The notes below the pieces were generated by a model. The model did not search any database. It was not told the DNA's origin and saw only the letters and a list, made by a program, of their open reading frames with translations. Source: AP-15 sp963712825 (GTDB lineage Bacteria; Pseudomonadota; Alphaproteobacteria; ATCC43930; CGMCC-115725). Taken from it: a DNA stretch of 64,000 nucleotides. The position numbers were made by a program, and so were the translations under genes. This document shows positions 8,666 through 17,462 of this stretch, in pieces. Numbering within the stretch: position 1 is the first letter of the stretch; every line of letters begins with the position of its first letter. Where the stretch lies: NCBI GenBank assembly GCA_963712825.1, contig CAVQJP010000005.1, forward strand, positions 1-64,000. Reading direction: 5' to 3'.

Positions 8666-9525
8666 GAGGCCGCCCGGCGCAGGGCGCGCTCGACCATGGT
8701 CGCCACGAGCGCGCGGCGATAGGCGGCGCTGGCGTGCAGATCCTCGGGTGGATCGACCTCGTCGGCCGCGGCCTGCGCCGCTTCGCCAATCGTCGTCTCG
8801 TCCACGACGCGGCGGTTCAGCGCTGCTTCTGCCGCGGCGAGCCGGTGCGGGCGGACGCAAGCCCCGATCACCCCGACATGGGCGTTGACGGCACGCAGGT
8901 CATCGGCAGCGGCTTTGTCGTAAAAGGCGGCAATGCCGGCAAGCGCGAAATCGCCGCGGCGGCGGGCGAATTCCTCAAACCCCCAGCATCGTCCCGCCGG
9001 CCACGCCGGCAGCCGGATTTCGGTGATGATCTCGTCGGCGGCGAGCGCTGTCGTCAGCGGGCCGAGAAAGAAATCGGCCGCCGCGATCTCGCGCGCGCCC
9101 GCCGCACCCACAACCGCGATCGTCGCGTCGCAGGCGACCGCGACGCCCGGCATCTCGGCCGCCGGGTCGGCATGGGCGAGGCTGCCGCCGACGGTGCCGC
9201 GGTTGCGGATCTGGTAATGCGCAACATGCGCCACCATCGCCCGCAGCAACGGATGCGCGGCCGCGAGCCGCGGATCGTCTTCGATGTCGCGCCAGCGCAC
9301 CCGCGCGCCGATGCGAACCCCGTCCGTGCCGACGACAATACGGTCGAGACCGGGCAGCTTGCGCAGATCGACCAGCAGCTTTGGCGCGGCGAGGCGAAAC
9401 GCCAACAGCGGCATCAGGCTCTGCCCGCCGGCGATCGGCTTGGCCTCGCCGTCATAAGCCGCCAGCAGCGCCACCGCCTCGGCGACCGTCGCCGGACAGG
9501 CGTAGTCGAACGGCGCCGGTTTCAT
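8662..9525 (-). CDS. Molybdenum hydroxylase FAD-binding medium subunit (CoxM family)
   Basis: A 287-residue FAD subunit and the first gene of the operon. The FAD-binding signatures PIAGGQSLMPLLAFRLA and NRGTVGGSLAHADPAAE are both clear, and the C-terminal CO_deh_flav_C region follows (RRGDFALAGIAAF). ATG at 9525 opens MKPAPFDYACP, the usual family N-terminus. The 240 bp upstream presumably carry the promoter but show no obvious operator. The product delivers electrons from the hydroxylase to an unidentified acceptor. Confidence 0.9.
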   Translation of the reverse strand: MKPAPFDYACPATVAEAVALLAAYDGEAKPIAGGQSLMPLLAFRLAAPKLLVDLRKLPGLDRIVVGTDGVRIGARVRWRDIEDDPRLAAAHPLLRAMVAHVAHYQIRNRGTVGGSLAHADPAAEMPGVAVACDATIAVVGAAGAREIAAADFFLGPLTTALAADEIITEIRLPAWPAGRCWGFEEFARRRGDFALAGIAAFYDKAAADDLRAVNAHVGVIGACVRPHRLAAAEAALNRRVVDETTIGEAAQAAADEVDPPEDLHASAAYRRALVATMVERALRRAAS

Positions 9526-9772
9526 CGCGTGACCACAGCCTATCGCCGCCACATCAGTTCGCTATGACCCTGACCGTCGTGAATACAAATATCGCGCCAA
9601 GTGTGAGCTGTCTCACATCCGATTTCGCCTGTCGGGTGAACATTGCCCCGCAGGCGGTTCGTACGCCGGCACGGCACCGAGAGCCTTGATCCGGGATCCG
9701 CTCCCGAGAGCGCGAGAGATCGATTACCTCGGCTCATCGGCATGGTTGATTATCTCGGCAGTGGAGATGTCA

Positions 9773-10459
9773 ATGACCGAAATCGTCATCGTCAACAAGT
9801 GCTCGGTCCTGTCGGACGATAATATCCAAGCCGTTATCCCTGCGATACAGGCGCAAGTCACCGAGGACTTTGCCCCTATCTGGGAAGCAAGCGCCACCCT
9901 GCAATTCCTCGGCAAGGGCAAGCACGTCCCGAAAGGGGTCTGGCCGCTTTACATGATGGATCATTCCGACGAGCCCGGCGCCCTCGGATACCACGTGGAC
10001 GAGCATGGGCGGATCGAGGGAAAAGTCTTCGCTGCGGATGACCAGCGCTACGGCGTCTCGTGGACCGTCGATCTGACCCATGAATTAATGGAAATGCTCG
10101 GCGATCCGACAACCCAAGACATGATCAACCTGCAGGACGGCCGACAATGCATTCGCGAGGTCTGCGATGCCGTGGAGGACGACAGTATCGCGTATATGAA
10201 AAACGGTGTGCTCGTCAGCGACTTTGTCACGCCAAAATATTTCTTTGAGACGGGAGGACCCGACAAGTATGACTTCTGTGGCAAGCTCAATGGGCCGGCC
10301 CCAACCCTGACCGCGGGTGGATATCTCGGGATTTACGATCCGACGACCGGGCAATGGACGCAGGTGACCGCACGCCTCCACAACGGCAAGCAAAGCTATC
10401 GCTCCCGCCGGCATGGCCGCACCGGCTGGCGCGCCTTTCATGGACGCTCGCTGCGCTGA
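9773..10459 (+). CDS. Uncharacterised protein with an HELMEMLGDP motif
   Basis: A 228-residue protein of unknown function. GTGGAG at 9761-9766 sets the ATG at 9773, with an alternative in-frame ATG at 9767. The most notable segment is VDLTHELMEMLGDPTTQD at about residues 100-117. His-Glu-x-x-Glu followed by Asp-Pro looks like a degenerate metal-binding helix of a zincin-like or structural metal site. GYLGIYDPTTGQWTQVTARL near the end suggests a beta-rich tail, and the extreme C-terminus is arginine-rich. No signal peptide is visible. It is monocistronic, between coxM and an oppositely oriented hydrolase. Confidence 0.55.
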   Translation: MTEIVIVNKCSVLSDDNIQAVIPAIQAQVTEDFAPIWEASATLQFLGKGKHVPKGVWPLYMMDHSDEPGALGYHVDEHGRIEGKVFAADDQRYGVSWTVDLTHELMEMLGDPTTQDMINLQDGRQCIREVCDAVEDDSIAYMKNGVLVSDFVTPKYFFETGGPDKYDFCGKLNGPAPTLTAGGYLGIYDPTTGQWTQVTARLHNGKQSYRSRRHGRTGWRAFHGRSLR

Positions 10460-10539
10460 GTAGTAGGGCGTTCCCTCCGCACCGATAACTCTCGTCAGCG
10501 GCGCGCTCGCCCACCGCGAGCGTGCCGCATTTGGACGGC

Positions 10540-11379
10540 TCAGCCGCGCTGCTGGCGGCGCAGGAAATCGATAAAGATCGCCGCCAACAGGCCTTCCTTC
10601 TTTTCCCAGTCCTCGGTGGCGACATCCTGGTCGGGGCGGTCTTCGGTCAGGACCTCGTGGTACTCGGCGTTGGGCAACAGGCGGTGCGCCGCCTGGCCGG
10701 GGCCGCGCGGATGCACCCGGTCGTTCCCCGGAATGATGCAGGCCGGCATCGTCATCGAGCGTAATTCGGCCGGGCTGAGCCCGATCACCGGGTATTCCGC
10801 ACCCTCGTTGAAGCTGCGCCGCCAGCGCTCCATCAGCGCCACGAAATCCTCGGCTTCGGTCTCCATCAGCCGGGCGCGGTTGGCCGGGTTGGCGGCGACG
10901 ACTTCGCTGAAATGCTCGCTATGGCAGACCGCCTCCATCCCGCCCTGCTGCGCCAGCTCGATGTATTGGCTGTAGTAGTTCTGCACCAGCCGCTCGGCCG
11001 CGTAAGGGCCGCCCGTGACCCGCCACAGCAGCAAGCCGCGCACCGCCGCCGGATGGCGCAACGCCAGCAGCAGCGCCAGCCGGCATCCCGACGAGCTGCC
11101 GCCGATAAACGCCGGCAAGGCGTCGAGCTGGGTCAGCAGCTCGCGCAGATCCTCGACCCAGACCTCGTTTTCGGAATTGCCGGTGAACGACACGCCCGAG
11201 GCGCCGCAATTGCGCCGGTCGTAGATCAAGACGCGGTTGCCGGCCTCGGCGATCTTCTCGGCGAGCGATTTGACGCCGCCGAGCGCCCGCCGTCCGCCCG
11301 GCTGCAACGCCACCCAGGGTCCGCGTTCGCCCAGCACTTCGTAGTTGACGTCGACGCCGCGGATTGATGCGATCGGCAT
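10540..11379 (-). CDS. Alpha/beta hydrolase
   Basis: A 279-residue alpha/beta hydrolase. The oxyanion strand region WVALQPGGRRALGG precedes VLIYDRRNCGASG, then the nucleophile elbow IGGSSSG (Ser in G-x-S-x-G). The acid and histidine ends lie in the C-terminal part (IPGNDRVHPRGPG and the last 60 residues). The usual HGGP/HG motif is modified. Substrate unknown. It is divergent from the LLM oxidoreductase 75 bp away, a layout suggesting shared control of a small catabolic pathway. Confidence 0.8.
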   Translation of the reverse strand: MPIASIRGVDVNYEVLGERGPWVALQPGGRRALGGVKSLAEKIAEAGNRVLIYDRRNCGASGVSFTGNSENEVWVEDLRELLTQLDALPAFIGGSSSGCRLALLLALRHPAAVRGLLLWRVTGGPYAAERLVQNYYSQYIELAQQGGMEAVCHSEHFSEVVAANPANRARLMETEAEDFVALMERWRRSFNEGAEYPVIGLSPAELRSMTMPACIIPGNDRVHPRGPGQAAHRLLPNAEYHEVLTEDRPDQDVATEDWEKKEGLLAAIFIDFLRRQQRG

Positions 11380-11454
11380 GGCTTTCCCCGATGGTCGAAC
11401 TTTCCGATTTCTGCCATCCTAGCGGATATCGCCCCGACGCGCAGAGGAAACGAC

Positions 11455-12291
11455 ATGCAGGTCGGCGTCTTCTATTTCCCGGTGGATTACGGCATCGCGC
11501 CCGGCGAGCTCGGCGCGGCGCTTGAAGCCCGCGGCTTCGCCTCGCTCTATCTGCCCGAGCACACCCATATCCCGGTGAGCCGGCGCAGCCCATTCCCCGC
11601 CGGCGGCGAGCTGCCGAAGAAGTATTCGCACACCCACGACCCGTTTGTGGCGCTGTCCTTTGCCGCCGCCGCGACCAAGGAGCTGCTGCTCGGCACCGGC
11701 ATCTGCCTTGTCCCCGAGCACGACCCGATCGTCGCCGCGAAATCGGTCGCGAGCCTCGACCAGTTGTCGGGCGGACGCGTCGTTTTCGGCATCGGCGGCG
11801 GCTGGAACGTCGAGGAAATGGAAAACCACGGCGCCCGCTATGACACGCGCTTCAAGCTGATGCGTGAGCGCGTCCTCGCAATGAAGGCGTTGTGGACGCA
11901 GGAGGAGGCCCAGTATCACGGCGAGCTTGTCGATTTCGATCCGGTCTGGTCCTATCCGAAGCCAAAGCAGCGCCCACACCCGCCGATCCTGCTCGGCGGC
12001 GAGACCGACTACACCTTGCGGCGCATCGTCGAATATTGCGACGGCTGGATCCCGCGTCCGGTCGCCGGCTTCACAGCGCGCGACGCCAAGGCGCGGCTGG
12101 CGCGGCTGGCCGAGCAAAAGGGACGCAACCCGGCCGAGTTGTCGATCACGGTGTTCCGCGCCCCCGCCGACAAAGCGGCACTCGACGACTACCGCGCCGC
12201 CGGGATCGAGGGGGCATTGCTCGAGCTCCCCGACCTCCCGCGCGACGAAATCCTGCGCCTCCTCGACCAATACGCGCCGTTGACGGCGTGA
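11455..12291 (+). CDS. LLM-class flavin-dependent oxidoreductase (F420/FMN type)
   Basis: A 278-residue bacterial luciferase-like monooxygenase of the TIGR03619 sort. MQVGVFYFPVDYGIAPGELG opens the TIM barrel. YLPEHTHIP, GTGICLVPEHDP, LDQLSGGRVVFGIGGGWN and the Pro-rich PKPKQRPHPPILLGG are family hallmarks. It has a paralogue at 40458-41312 with the same start pattern (PGEL..ALEARGF). It likely uses F420 or FMN to oxidise or reduce a small organic substrate that cannot be named here. Confidence 0.85.
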   Translation: MQVGVFYFPVDYGIAPGELGAALEARGFASLYLPEHTHIPVSRRSPFPAGGELPKKYSHTHDPFVALSFAAAATKELLLGTGICLVPEHDPIVAAKSVASLDQLSGGRVVFGIGGGWNVEEMENHGARYDTRFKLMRERVLAMKALWTQEEAQYHGELVDFDPVWSYPKPKQRPHPPILLGGETDYTLRRIVEYCDGWIPRPVAGFTARDAKARLARLAEQKGRNPAELSITVFRAPADKAALDDYRAAGIEGALLELPDLPRDEILRLLDQYAPLTA

Positions 12292-12326
12292 TGGCCAGCG
12301 GCGAAACGGCGAGCGTGGCCGTCTTT

Positions 12327-12475
12327 GCCCCCTCTCCGCCCTGTGGGGGAGAGGGAGGGGCCCATCGCTTGCGATGGGAGGGTGAGGTGGCCTTCGCAGG
12401 ATTCGCGCGCCCGGCCGCCACCCACCTCACCCCAACCCTCTCCCCCCGCCAGCGGGCGGAGAGGGAGCATCGTCA
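12327..12475. repeat. Palindromic intergenic repeat, CCCTCTCC...GGAGAGGG family
   Basis: Left arm CCCCTCTCCGCCCTGTGGGG and right arm CCCGCCAGCGGGCGGAGAGG bracket about 80 bp. This class of imperfect palindrome is widespread between genes of alphaproteobacteria. A short related copy (GCCTGGCGGGGGAGGGTTAG) lies at 43412-43446 behind gabD. It fills the gap between the LLM oxidoreductase and the glutamine synthetase-like gene. Confidence 0.7.
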
Positions 12476-12502
12476 CGCACCTGTCTCGGAGGCAAGCGAG
12501 CG

Positions 12503-13777
12503 ATGATCCGGGAAGAGCTGATTTTTGTCGCGACCTGCGACATCTCGGGGCATGTGCGCGGCAAGGGGTTTCCGGCGTGCGAACTGCCCGGCCGGCTCGC
12601 AAAAGGCATCGGCTGGACCGGCAGCAATATGATGATGTCGCCGGCCGGGCCGATCTGGGACACGCCGTTCGGCACCGCCGGCGATCAGATGATCGTGCCC
12701 GACCCGGCGGCCGAGGTGCGGGTCGATTTTGGCGACGGTTCGGCGGTCGAGCATTTCTTTCTCGGCGACATCCGCACCACTGACGGCGAGCCGTGGGAAT
12801 GCTGCCCGCGCGACTTTCTGCGCCGTGCCGCGCGTGAGCTCGAAGAAATCTCGGGTCTGCACGCCATTGCCGCCTTTGAGCAGGAATTTCTTTACACCGG
12901 CATCGAGGACCGCCCGGGCGACGCCTATGCGCTTGGCGCCTTTCGCCGGCAGGGGAGTTTCGGCGAAACGTTCATCGCCGCATTGCGCGCCGCCGGGCCG
13001 GTGCCGGACAGTTTTTTGGCCGAATACGGGCCGCGTCAGTTCGAGGTGACGGTAGCACCGCAGCCGGCGCTGACCGCGGCCGACCATGCCGTGATCACCC
13101 GCGAGATGGCGCGCGCCGCGGCTCACCGCCTTGGCCATCGCGCAGTCTTTGCGCCAAAGCCGGTCCCCGATAATGTCGGCAGCGGCGTCCACATCCATAT
13201 GAGCCTGTGGGACGGCGGCGGCCGGCCGGCGACCTACGCAGCCGGCAAGCCGATGGATTTGAGCGAGCCGGCGCAGCATTTCGCCGCCGGGATCCTGCAC
13301 CATCTGCCGGCAATCTGTGCGGTAACCGCGCCCTCGCCGGTGTCGTATCTGCGTCTGGTGCCGAATGCTTGGGCGCCGACCAGGATCGACCTGGTGCGCC
13401 AGGACCGCGGCGCCTGCCTGCGCATTGCCCCGGTCTTTGCCGCCGCCAGCCCGGAGGACGCCGCGCGTCAGTTCAACCTGGAATTCCGTGTCTGCGACGC
13501 GGCGGCGAGCCCTTATCTGGCATTGGGCGCGATCCTCTTTGCCGGCGCCGACGGCATCCGCCGCTCAATTCCTCTGCCCTCGGCCGAGGCGAAACCGGCC
13601 TTGTTGCCGCAAACTCTAGACAAGGCGCTCGACAATCTCGCCGCCAGCGACACCGTCGGCGGCTGGTTCGGCGCATTGCACCGCGACGCCTATCTGCGCT
13701 TTAAGCGGGTCGAAGCCGAAAAGGTCGCCGGTCTCTCCCCGGCCGAGCTCTGCACCCACTACGCCGAGATTTATTGA
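12503..13777 (+). CDS. Glutamine synthetase family ligase (gamma-glutamyl-amine type)
   Basis: A 424-residue member of the GlnA fold. ATP and metal motifs are visible: AAFEQEFLY (Mg ligands), GPRQFEVTVAP, GSGVHIHMSLWDGGG and the R-rich LEFRVCDAAASPYLALGA. The N-terminal beta-grasp is short and begins IREELIFVATCDISGHVRGK, like PuuA/GlnT-type gamma-glutamyl ligases rather than housekeeping GlnA. There is no adenylylation tyrosine loop of type I. With the downstream N-formylglutamate amidohydrolase-like gene it suggests amine or amino-acid catabolism through glutamyl adducts. Confidence 0.8.
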   Translation: MIREELIFVATCDISGHVRGKGFPACELPGRLAKGIGWTGSNMMMSPAGPIWDTPFGTAGDQMIVPDPAAEVRVDFGDGSAVEHFFLGDIRTTDGEPWECCPRDFLRRAARELEEISGLHAIAAFEQEFLYTGIEDRPGDAYALGAFRRQGSFGETFIAALRAAGPVPDSFLAEYGPRQFEVTVAPQPALTAADHAVITREMARAAAHRLGHRAVFAPKPVPDNVGSGVHIHMSLWDGGGRPATYAAGKPMDLSEPAQHFAAGILHHLPAICAVTAPSPVSYLRLVPNAWAPTRIDLVRQDRGACLRIAPVFAAASPEDAARQFNLEFRVCDAAASPYLALGAILFAGADGIRRSIPLPSAEAKPALLPQTLDKALDNLAASDTVGGWFGALHRDAYLRFKRVEAEKVAGLSPAELCTHYAEIY

Positions 13778-13807
13778 GGTGAATTTGCGGTCCTTGGTCC
13801 GGCATCC

Positions 13808-13887
13808 CGTCATTCCCGCGAAAGCAGGAGTCCAGAGCGGGGGCTCCGCTCTGTGGTCCCTGGGTCCCCGCTTGCGCGGGGACGACG
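13808..13887. repeat. Palindromic repeat, CGTCATTCCCGCGAAAGC family, copy 1
   Basis: Left arm CGTCATTCCCGCGAAAGCAG and right arm CCCCGCTTGCGCGGGGACGA form a long imperfect hairpin between two plus-strand genes. Related copies lie at 30926-31008, 31656-31749 and, as a half, at 36386-36414. Confidence 0.75.
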
Positions 13888-13933
13888 ACGCGGGTTCGCC
13901 AGCCGAAGTCGCGTTCGTGTGCTCCGCGCCGCA

Positions 13934-14710
13934 ATGACCGAAGCGCTGCTCGATCCCGACGAACCCGACCCGGTCGCCCTGACCAACGAGGCCGGCGGCT
14001 CGGTCTTTTTCCTCGCCTGCGACCATGGCGGGCGGGCGATCCCGCGCCGGCTCGGGCGGCTTGGGCTGACCGAGGCGGACACGCTTCGCCATATCGCCTG
14101 GGACATCGGCATTGCTGCGGTCGGCAGGCAAATCTCGGCGCAATTGGATGCAGCACTGATCATCCAGACCTATTCGCGGCTCGTTATCGACTGCAACCGC
14201 GATCCCTCGGTGCCGAGCTCGATCGCCGAAAGCAGCGAGGACACCGAAATCCCCGGCAACCGCGATCTGACCGAAACCGATCGCGCGGCTCGCCGCGACG
14301 CGATCTTCCGTCCCTACCAGGACAGCATCGCCGCCGCGCTCGACCACCGCAAGGCCGCGGGCCGCCCCTCGGCATTGGTGGCCCTGCACAGCTTCACGCC
14401 GGTGTTCCGGGGCGTGTCGCGGCCGTGGCATGTCGGCGTTTTGTTCAATCGCGACGCGCGGCTGTCATACGCGCTGCTCGACTTATTGCGCGCCGAGGGC
14501 GACCTCGTCGTCGGCGAGAACGAGCCCTACCGCGTGACCGACCTGACCGATTACACGGTCCCGGTCCATGGCGAGCGCCGCAGGCTGCCCTATCTCGAAA
14601 TCGAAATCCGTCAGGATCTGATCACCGACCCGGCCGGGCAGGCGGCGTGGGCCGAGCGCCTTGCGCGGCTGTTGCCGGCCGCCTATGCGGGGTTTCGAGC
14701 GCCGCGGTAG
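13934..14710 (+). CDS. N-formylglutamate amidohydrolase family protein
   Basis: A 258-residue protein of the FGase family (zinc hydrolases related to carboxypeptidase). Key segments are FLACDHGGRAIPRRLG, HIAWDIG, YSRLVIDCNRDP, VALHSFTP and the C-terminal LPYLEIEIRQDLI. These form the family's metal and substrate core. ATG at 13934 is selected because the upstream frame merely reads through the palindromic repeat. It is co-directional with the glutamine synthetase-like gene and likely cooperates with it in degrading N-acyl- or gamma-glutamyl compounds. Confidence 0.85.
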   Translation: MTEALLDPDEPDPVALTNEAGGSVFFLACDHGGRAIPRRLGRLGLTEADTLRHIAWDIGIAAVGRQISAQLDAALIIQTYSRLVIDCNRDPSVPSSIAESSEDTEIPGNRDLTETDRAARRDAIFRPYQDSIAAALDHRKAAGRPSALVALHSFTPVFRGVSRPWHVGVLFNRDARLSYALLDLLRAEGDLVVGENEPYRVTDLTDYTVPVHGERRRLPYLEIEIRQDLITDPAGQAAWAERLARLLPAAYAGFRAPR

Positions 14711-14749
14711 CTACTTCGCCGCGCCGGCATCGACCGGCCGCAAGTCCTC

Positions 14750-16354
14750 TCAGGCGGCTTTCGCGTCCTCGCGGATCATCGCGGCTCCCTTTTCGCCGAT
14801 CATGATCGTCGGCGCGTTGGTGTTGCCGGTGGTCACGGTCGGCATCACCGAGGCGTCGACGACGCGCAGCCCGGCGATCCCGCGCACCCGCAGCCGCGAG
14901 TCGACGACCGCCATCGGGTCCTCGCCCATCCGGCAGGTGCCGACCGGGTGGTGGAGGTTGGTGCCGTCGCGGTGCAGGAAGTCGTCGAGCTGCTGTTCCG
15001 AGCTGACATCGGCACCGGGCATGGTTTCGGCGGCGCTGTAGCGGGAGAGGGGAGGTGCGGCGAAAATCCGCCGCGCATGACCGATGCCGGCGAGCAGCAC
15101 GCCGGCATCGCTTTCGACTGCCAGGTAATTTGGTCTGATCGCCGGCCGCTCCAGCGGGTCGGCCGAACGCGCCATGATCGTGCCGCGGCTGTCCGGGCGC
15201 GCGAGACAAACCGCGATCGTCATCCCCGGCTCCTGCTCAAGCCGACCATAGCCGCTCCGATGGTAGCTGCCGGGCGTGAACAGCAATTGCAGGTTGGGGC
15301 TGGCGAGCCCCTCGCGGCTGCCGCAGAACACCATCGCGGTGGTGACGCCAAAGGTCAGCGCCCCGCGTCCGGTCGCGGCATAGCGGCCGATCTCGCGCAC
15401 CAGCCTCGGCCCGCGCGCCAGCTGGTTGACCGAAATCTCGTCCTTGACGCGGTGGGAGACGCGCGCGGCGAAATGGTCGGACAAATTGGCGCCGACCCCC
15501 GGCAGGTCGAGCACGATCGGAACCCCGATCGACTGCAGATACTCCGCAGGCCCGATCCCCGAAACCTGCAGCAAATGAGGCGAATTGACCGTGCCGCCGC
15601 ACAGGATCACCTCGCGCGCCGCGGAGACATGGTCGATCCCGCCGCCGCGCCGAAACGCGACGCCGGTGCAGCGCCGCCCGTTAAAGCCGAGGCAGGTGGC
15701 GGTGGCCTTGGTCACCACCCGCAAATTCTTGCGGCGGCGCGCCTCGGCCAGAAAGGTCTGCGCGGTCGAGCCGCGAAACCGGCCGCCGCGCGTCATCTGC
15801 GAATAGCCGACCCCTTCCTGGACGGCACCGTTGTAGTCGCGCGTCAGCTTGAACCCGGCTTCTTGCGCCGCTTCAACAAAGCGATGCGTCAACGGCAGGA
15901 TCGTGCGGTAGTCCTCGACCGGCAGCGGGCCGCCCTTGCCGCGGTATTCCGGGTCGCCCGACGCGTAATTCTCGGACTTCTTAAATAGAGGCAGCACGTC
16001 GGCATAGCTCCAGCCGCGGGCGCCCATCTGCGCCCAGCCGTCGTAATCGGAGGGGTTGCCGCGGACATAGAGCATGCCGTTGATCGAGCTGGTGCCGCCC
16101 AATACCCGGCCGCGCGGCCAATGGACCGCACGATTGCCGATGCCGGGCTCGGGCTCGGTGTAGTAGTTCCAGTTGACGAGCGGATTGGCGCGCAGATGCA
16201 GGGCGCCGGCCGGGATGTGGATCATCGGGTGCCAGTCGCGCGGCCCAGCCTCGAGCAGCACGACCTGCGCCCCGTCCTCGCTCAGCCGGTCGGCGATGAC
16301 GCATCCCGCCGACCCGGCGCCGACCACAACGTAATCGGCGCGCAGCTCGCTCAT
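14750..16354 (-). CDS. GMC oxidoreductase (choline dehydrogenase-like)
   Basis: A 534-residue FAD-dependent alcohol dehydrogenase or oxidase. The Rossmann motif VVVGAGSAGCVIADRLSEDG is at the N-terminus, the GMC signature 1 GRVLGGTSSINGMLYVRG follows, and signature 2 (GGTVNSPHLLQVSGIGP) comes mid-protein. The C-terminal active-site region is GTNLHHPVGTCRMG, with VVTTGNTNAPTIMIGEKGA-type ends. ATG at 16354 (MSELRADYVVVG) is chosen. An upstream in-frame ATG at 16447 would add a non-homologous leader. The alcohol substrate is unknown. It converges with the N-formylglutamate amidohydrolase-like gene. Confidence 0.88.
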   Translation of the reverse strand: MSELRADYVVVGAGSAGCVIADRLSEDGAQVVLLEAGPRDWHPMIHIPAGALHLRANPLVNWNYYTEPEPGIGNRAVHWPRGRVLGGTSSINGMLYVRGNPSDYDGWAQMGARGWSYADVLPLFKKSENYASGDPEYRGKGGPLPVEDYRTILPLTHRFVEAAQEAGFKLTRDYNGAVQEGVGYSQMTRGGRFRGSTAQTFLAEARRRKNLRVVTKATATCLGFNGRRCTGVAFRRGGGIDHVSAAREVILCGGTVNSPHLLQVSGIGPAEYLQSIGVPIVLDLPGVGANLSDHFAARVSHRVKDEISVNQLARGPRLVREIGRYAATGRGALTFGVTTAMVFCGSREGLASPNLQLLFTPGSYHRSGYGRLEQEPGMTIAVCLARPDSRGTIMARSADPLERPAIRPNYLAVESDAGVLLAGIGHARRIFAAPPLSRYSAAETMPGADVSSEQQLDDFLHRDGTNLHHPVGTCRMGEDPMAVVDSRLRVRGIAGLRVVDASVMPTVTTGNTNAPTIMIGEKGAAMIREDAKAA

Positions 16355-16541
16355 CGCGACGTCCTCGCAAGGGCGGCATGCGGGCGAGCGCAGCAGATAT
16401 CGACGTTGCGGATTTTCAGAGTCGGCATGCGCCCTCCTTTTTTCCACCGGCTGGTAGGCCAGAGCTGTTCAGTCATAAACGCGAGCGGATGGCGGGCACA
16501 ATCGCGAAGCGCCGGCCATCGAGGCCGATAGGTCTTTGCAG

Positions 16542-17456
16542 CTACCCGGCGGGGCGGGGACGGCGGGGGCGGGTGCGGCGAAAGCCTTCGTGGCGCAACA
16601 GATAGAGGCCGCTCAGGGTGACGATCGCGGCGCCGACAATGATTGCCATCGTCGGCACCTCGCCCCACACCAGAAAGCCGATGACCGAACCCCAGATCAG
16701 TGCTGTGTAGTTGAACGGCGACACTGCCGCCGCCGGCGCGTAGAAGAGCGCCTGGGTCGTCCAGTATTGCGAGATGCCGCCGATCAGCCCGAGCGAGCAG
16801 AACAGCGCAAGGTCGACCGGCCCCGGCGTCACCCAGTAGAACGGCAGCACCGGCAACGAGCCGATCGTCATGAACAAGGCGGTGTAGAACACGATCGAGG
16901 CGGTCAACTCGGTCCGCGTCAGCCCGCGCACCGCCAATGTCCCAAAGGCGTTGCAGCCGGCGCATAAGAGGGCGCAGACCATGCCCAGCGAGCTCCCGGC
17001 GCCGCTCGGCCGCGCCATGACGAGGACGCCGACAAAACCGACCGAAACCGCGATCCAGCGCTCGCGACTGACCCGCTCCTTGAGCAGCGGCCAGGACAAC
17101 GCGGTCAGGAACAGCGGCGCGGCAAAGGTCAACGCGATCGCGTCGGCCAGGGGCAGCAGGTGAAACGCGAAGAACGAGGCGACGTTCGACCCGCCCCAGA
17201 TCGCCGCGCGCCCGATCTGGGCGCCGAGCCGGTTGGTGCGCAGCACCCGGACCCCGCCAGCCCTGACGACCAGCAGGTACGACGGCAGCAACGCGACGGC
17301 GCTGCGGAAGAACACCAGCATCGGGATCGGGTAGCCCTGCGCCAGCCACTTGCCGATCGCGTTCTGAAACGAAAACAGAAAGACCGACGCCACCATGTAG
17401 AAAATGCCGAGCCTGATGTCGTCGGCCCGCAGCGGCGCGGCACTCGCCCGAGGCAT
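16542..17456 (-). CDS. EamA/DMT-family transporter
   Basis: A 304-residue inner-membrane protein with about ten hydrophobic helices in two EamA halves. Each half ends in the usual pattern (PLLKERVSRERWIAVSVGFV in the first, WGEVPTMAIIVGAAIVTLSG in the second). Substrate unknown. Its ATG lies six bases after the stop of the acyl-CoA dehydrogenase gene, so the two are co-transcribed. The arginine/proline-rich end (RRTRPRRPRPAG) is cytoplasmic. Confidence 0.85.
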   Translation of the reverse strand: MPRASAAPLRADDIRLGIFYMVASVFLFSFQNAIGKWLAQGYPIPMLVFFRSAVALLPSYLLVVRAGGVRVLRTNRLGAQIGRAAIWGGSNVASFFAFHLLPLADAIALTFAAPLFLTALSWPLLKERVSRERWIAVSVGFVGVLVMARPSGAGSSLGMVCALLCAGCNAFGTLAVRGLTRTELTASIVFYTALFMTIGSLPVLPFYWVTPGPVDLALFCSLGLIGGISQYWTTQALFYAPAAAVSPFNYTALIWGSVIGFLVWGEVPTMAIIVGAAIVTLSGLYLLRHEGFRRTRPRRPRPAG

Positions 17457-17462
17457 GCCGGG

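Noticed and set aside
10540..12291. Idea that the hydrolase and LLM oxidoreductase form one operon
   Set aside because: They are on opposite strands with a 75-bp gap; shared regulation is possible but not one transcript.
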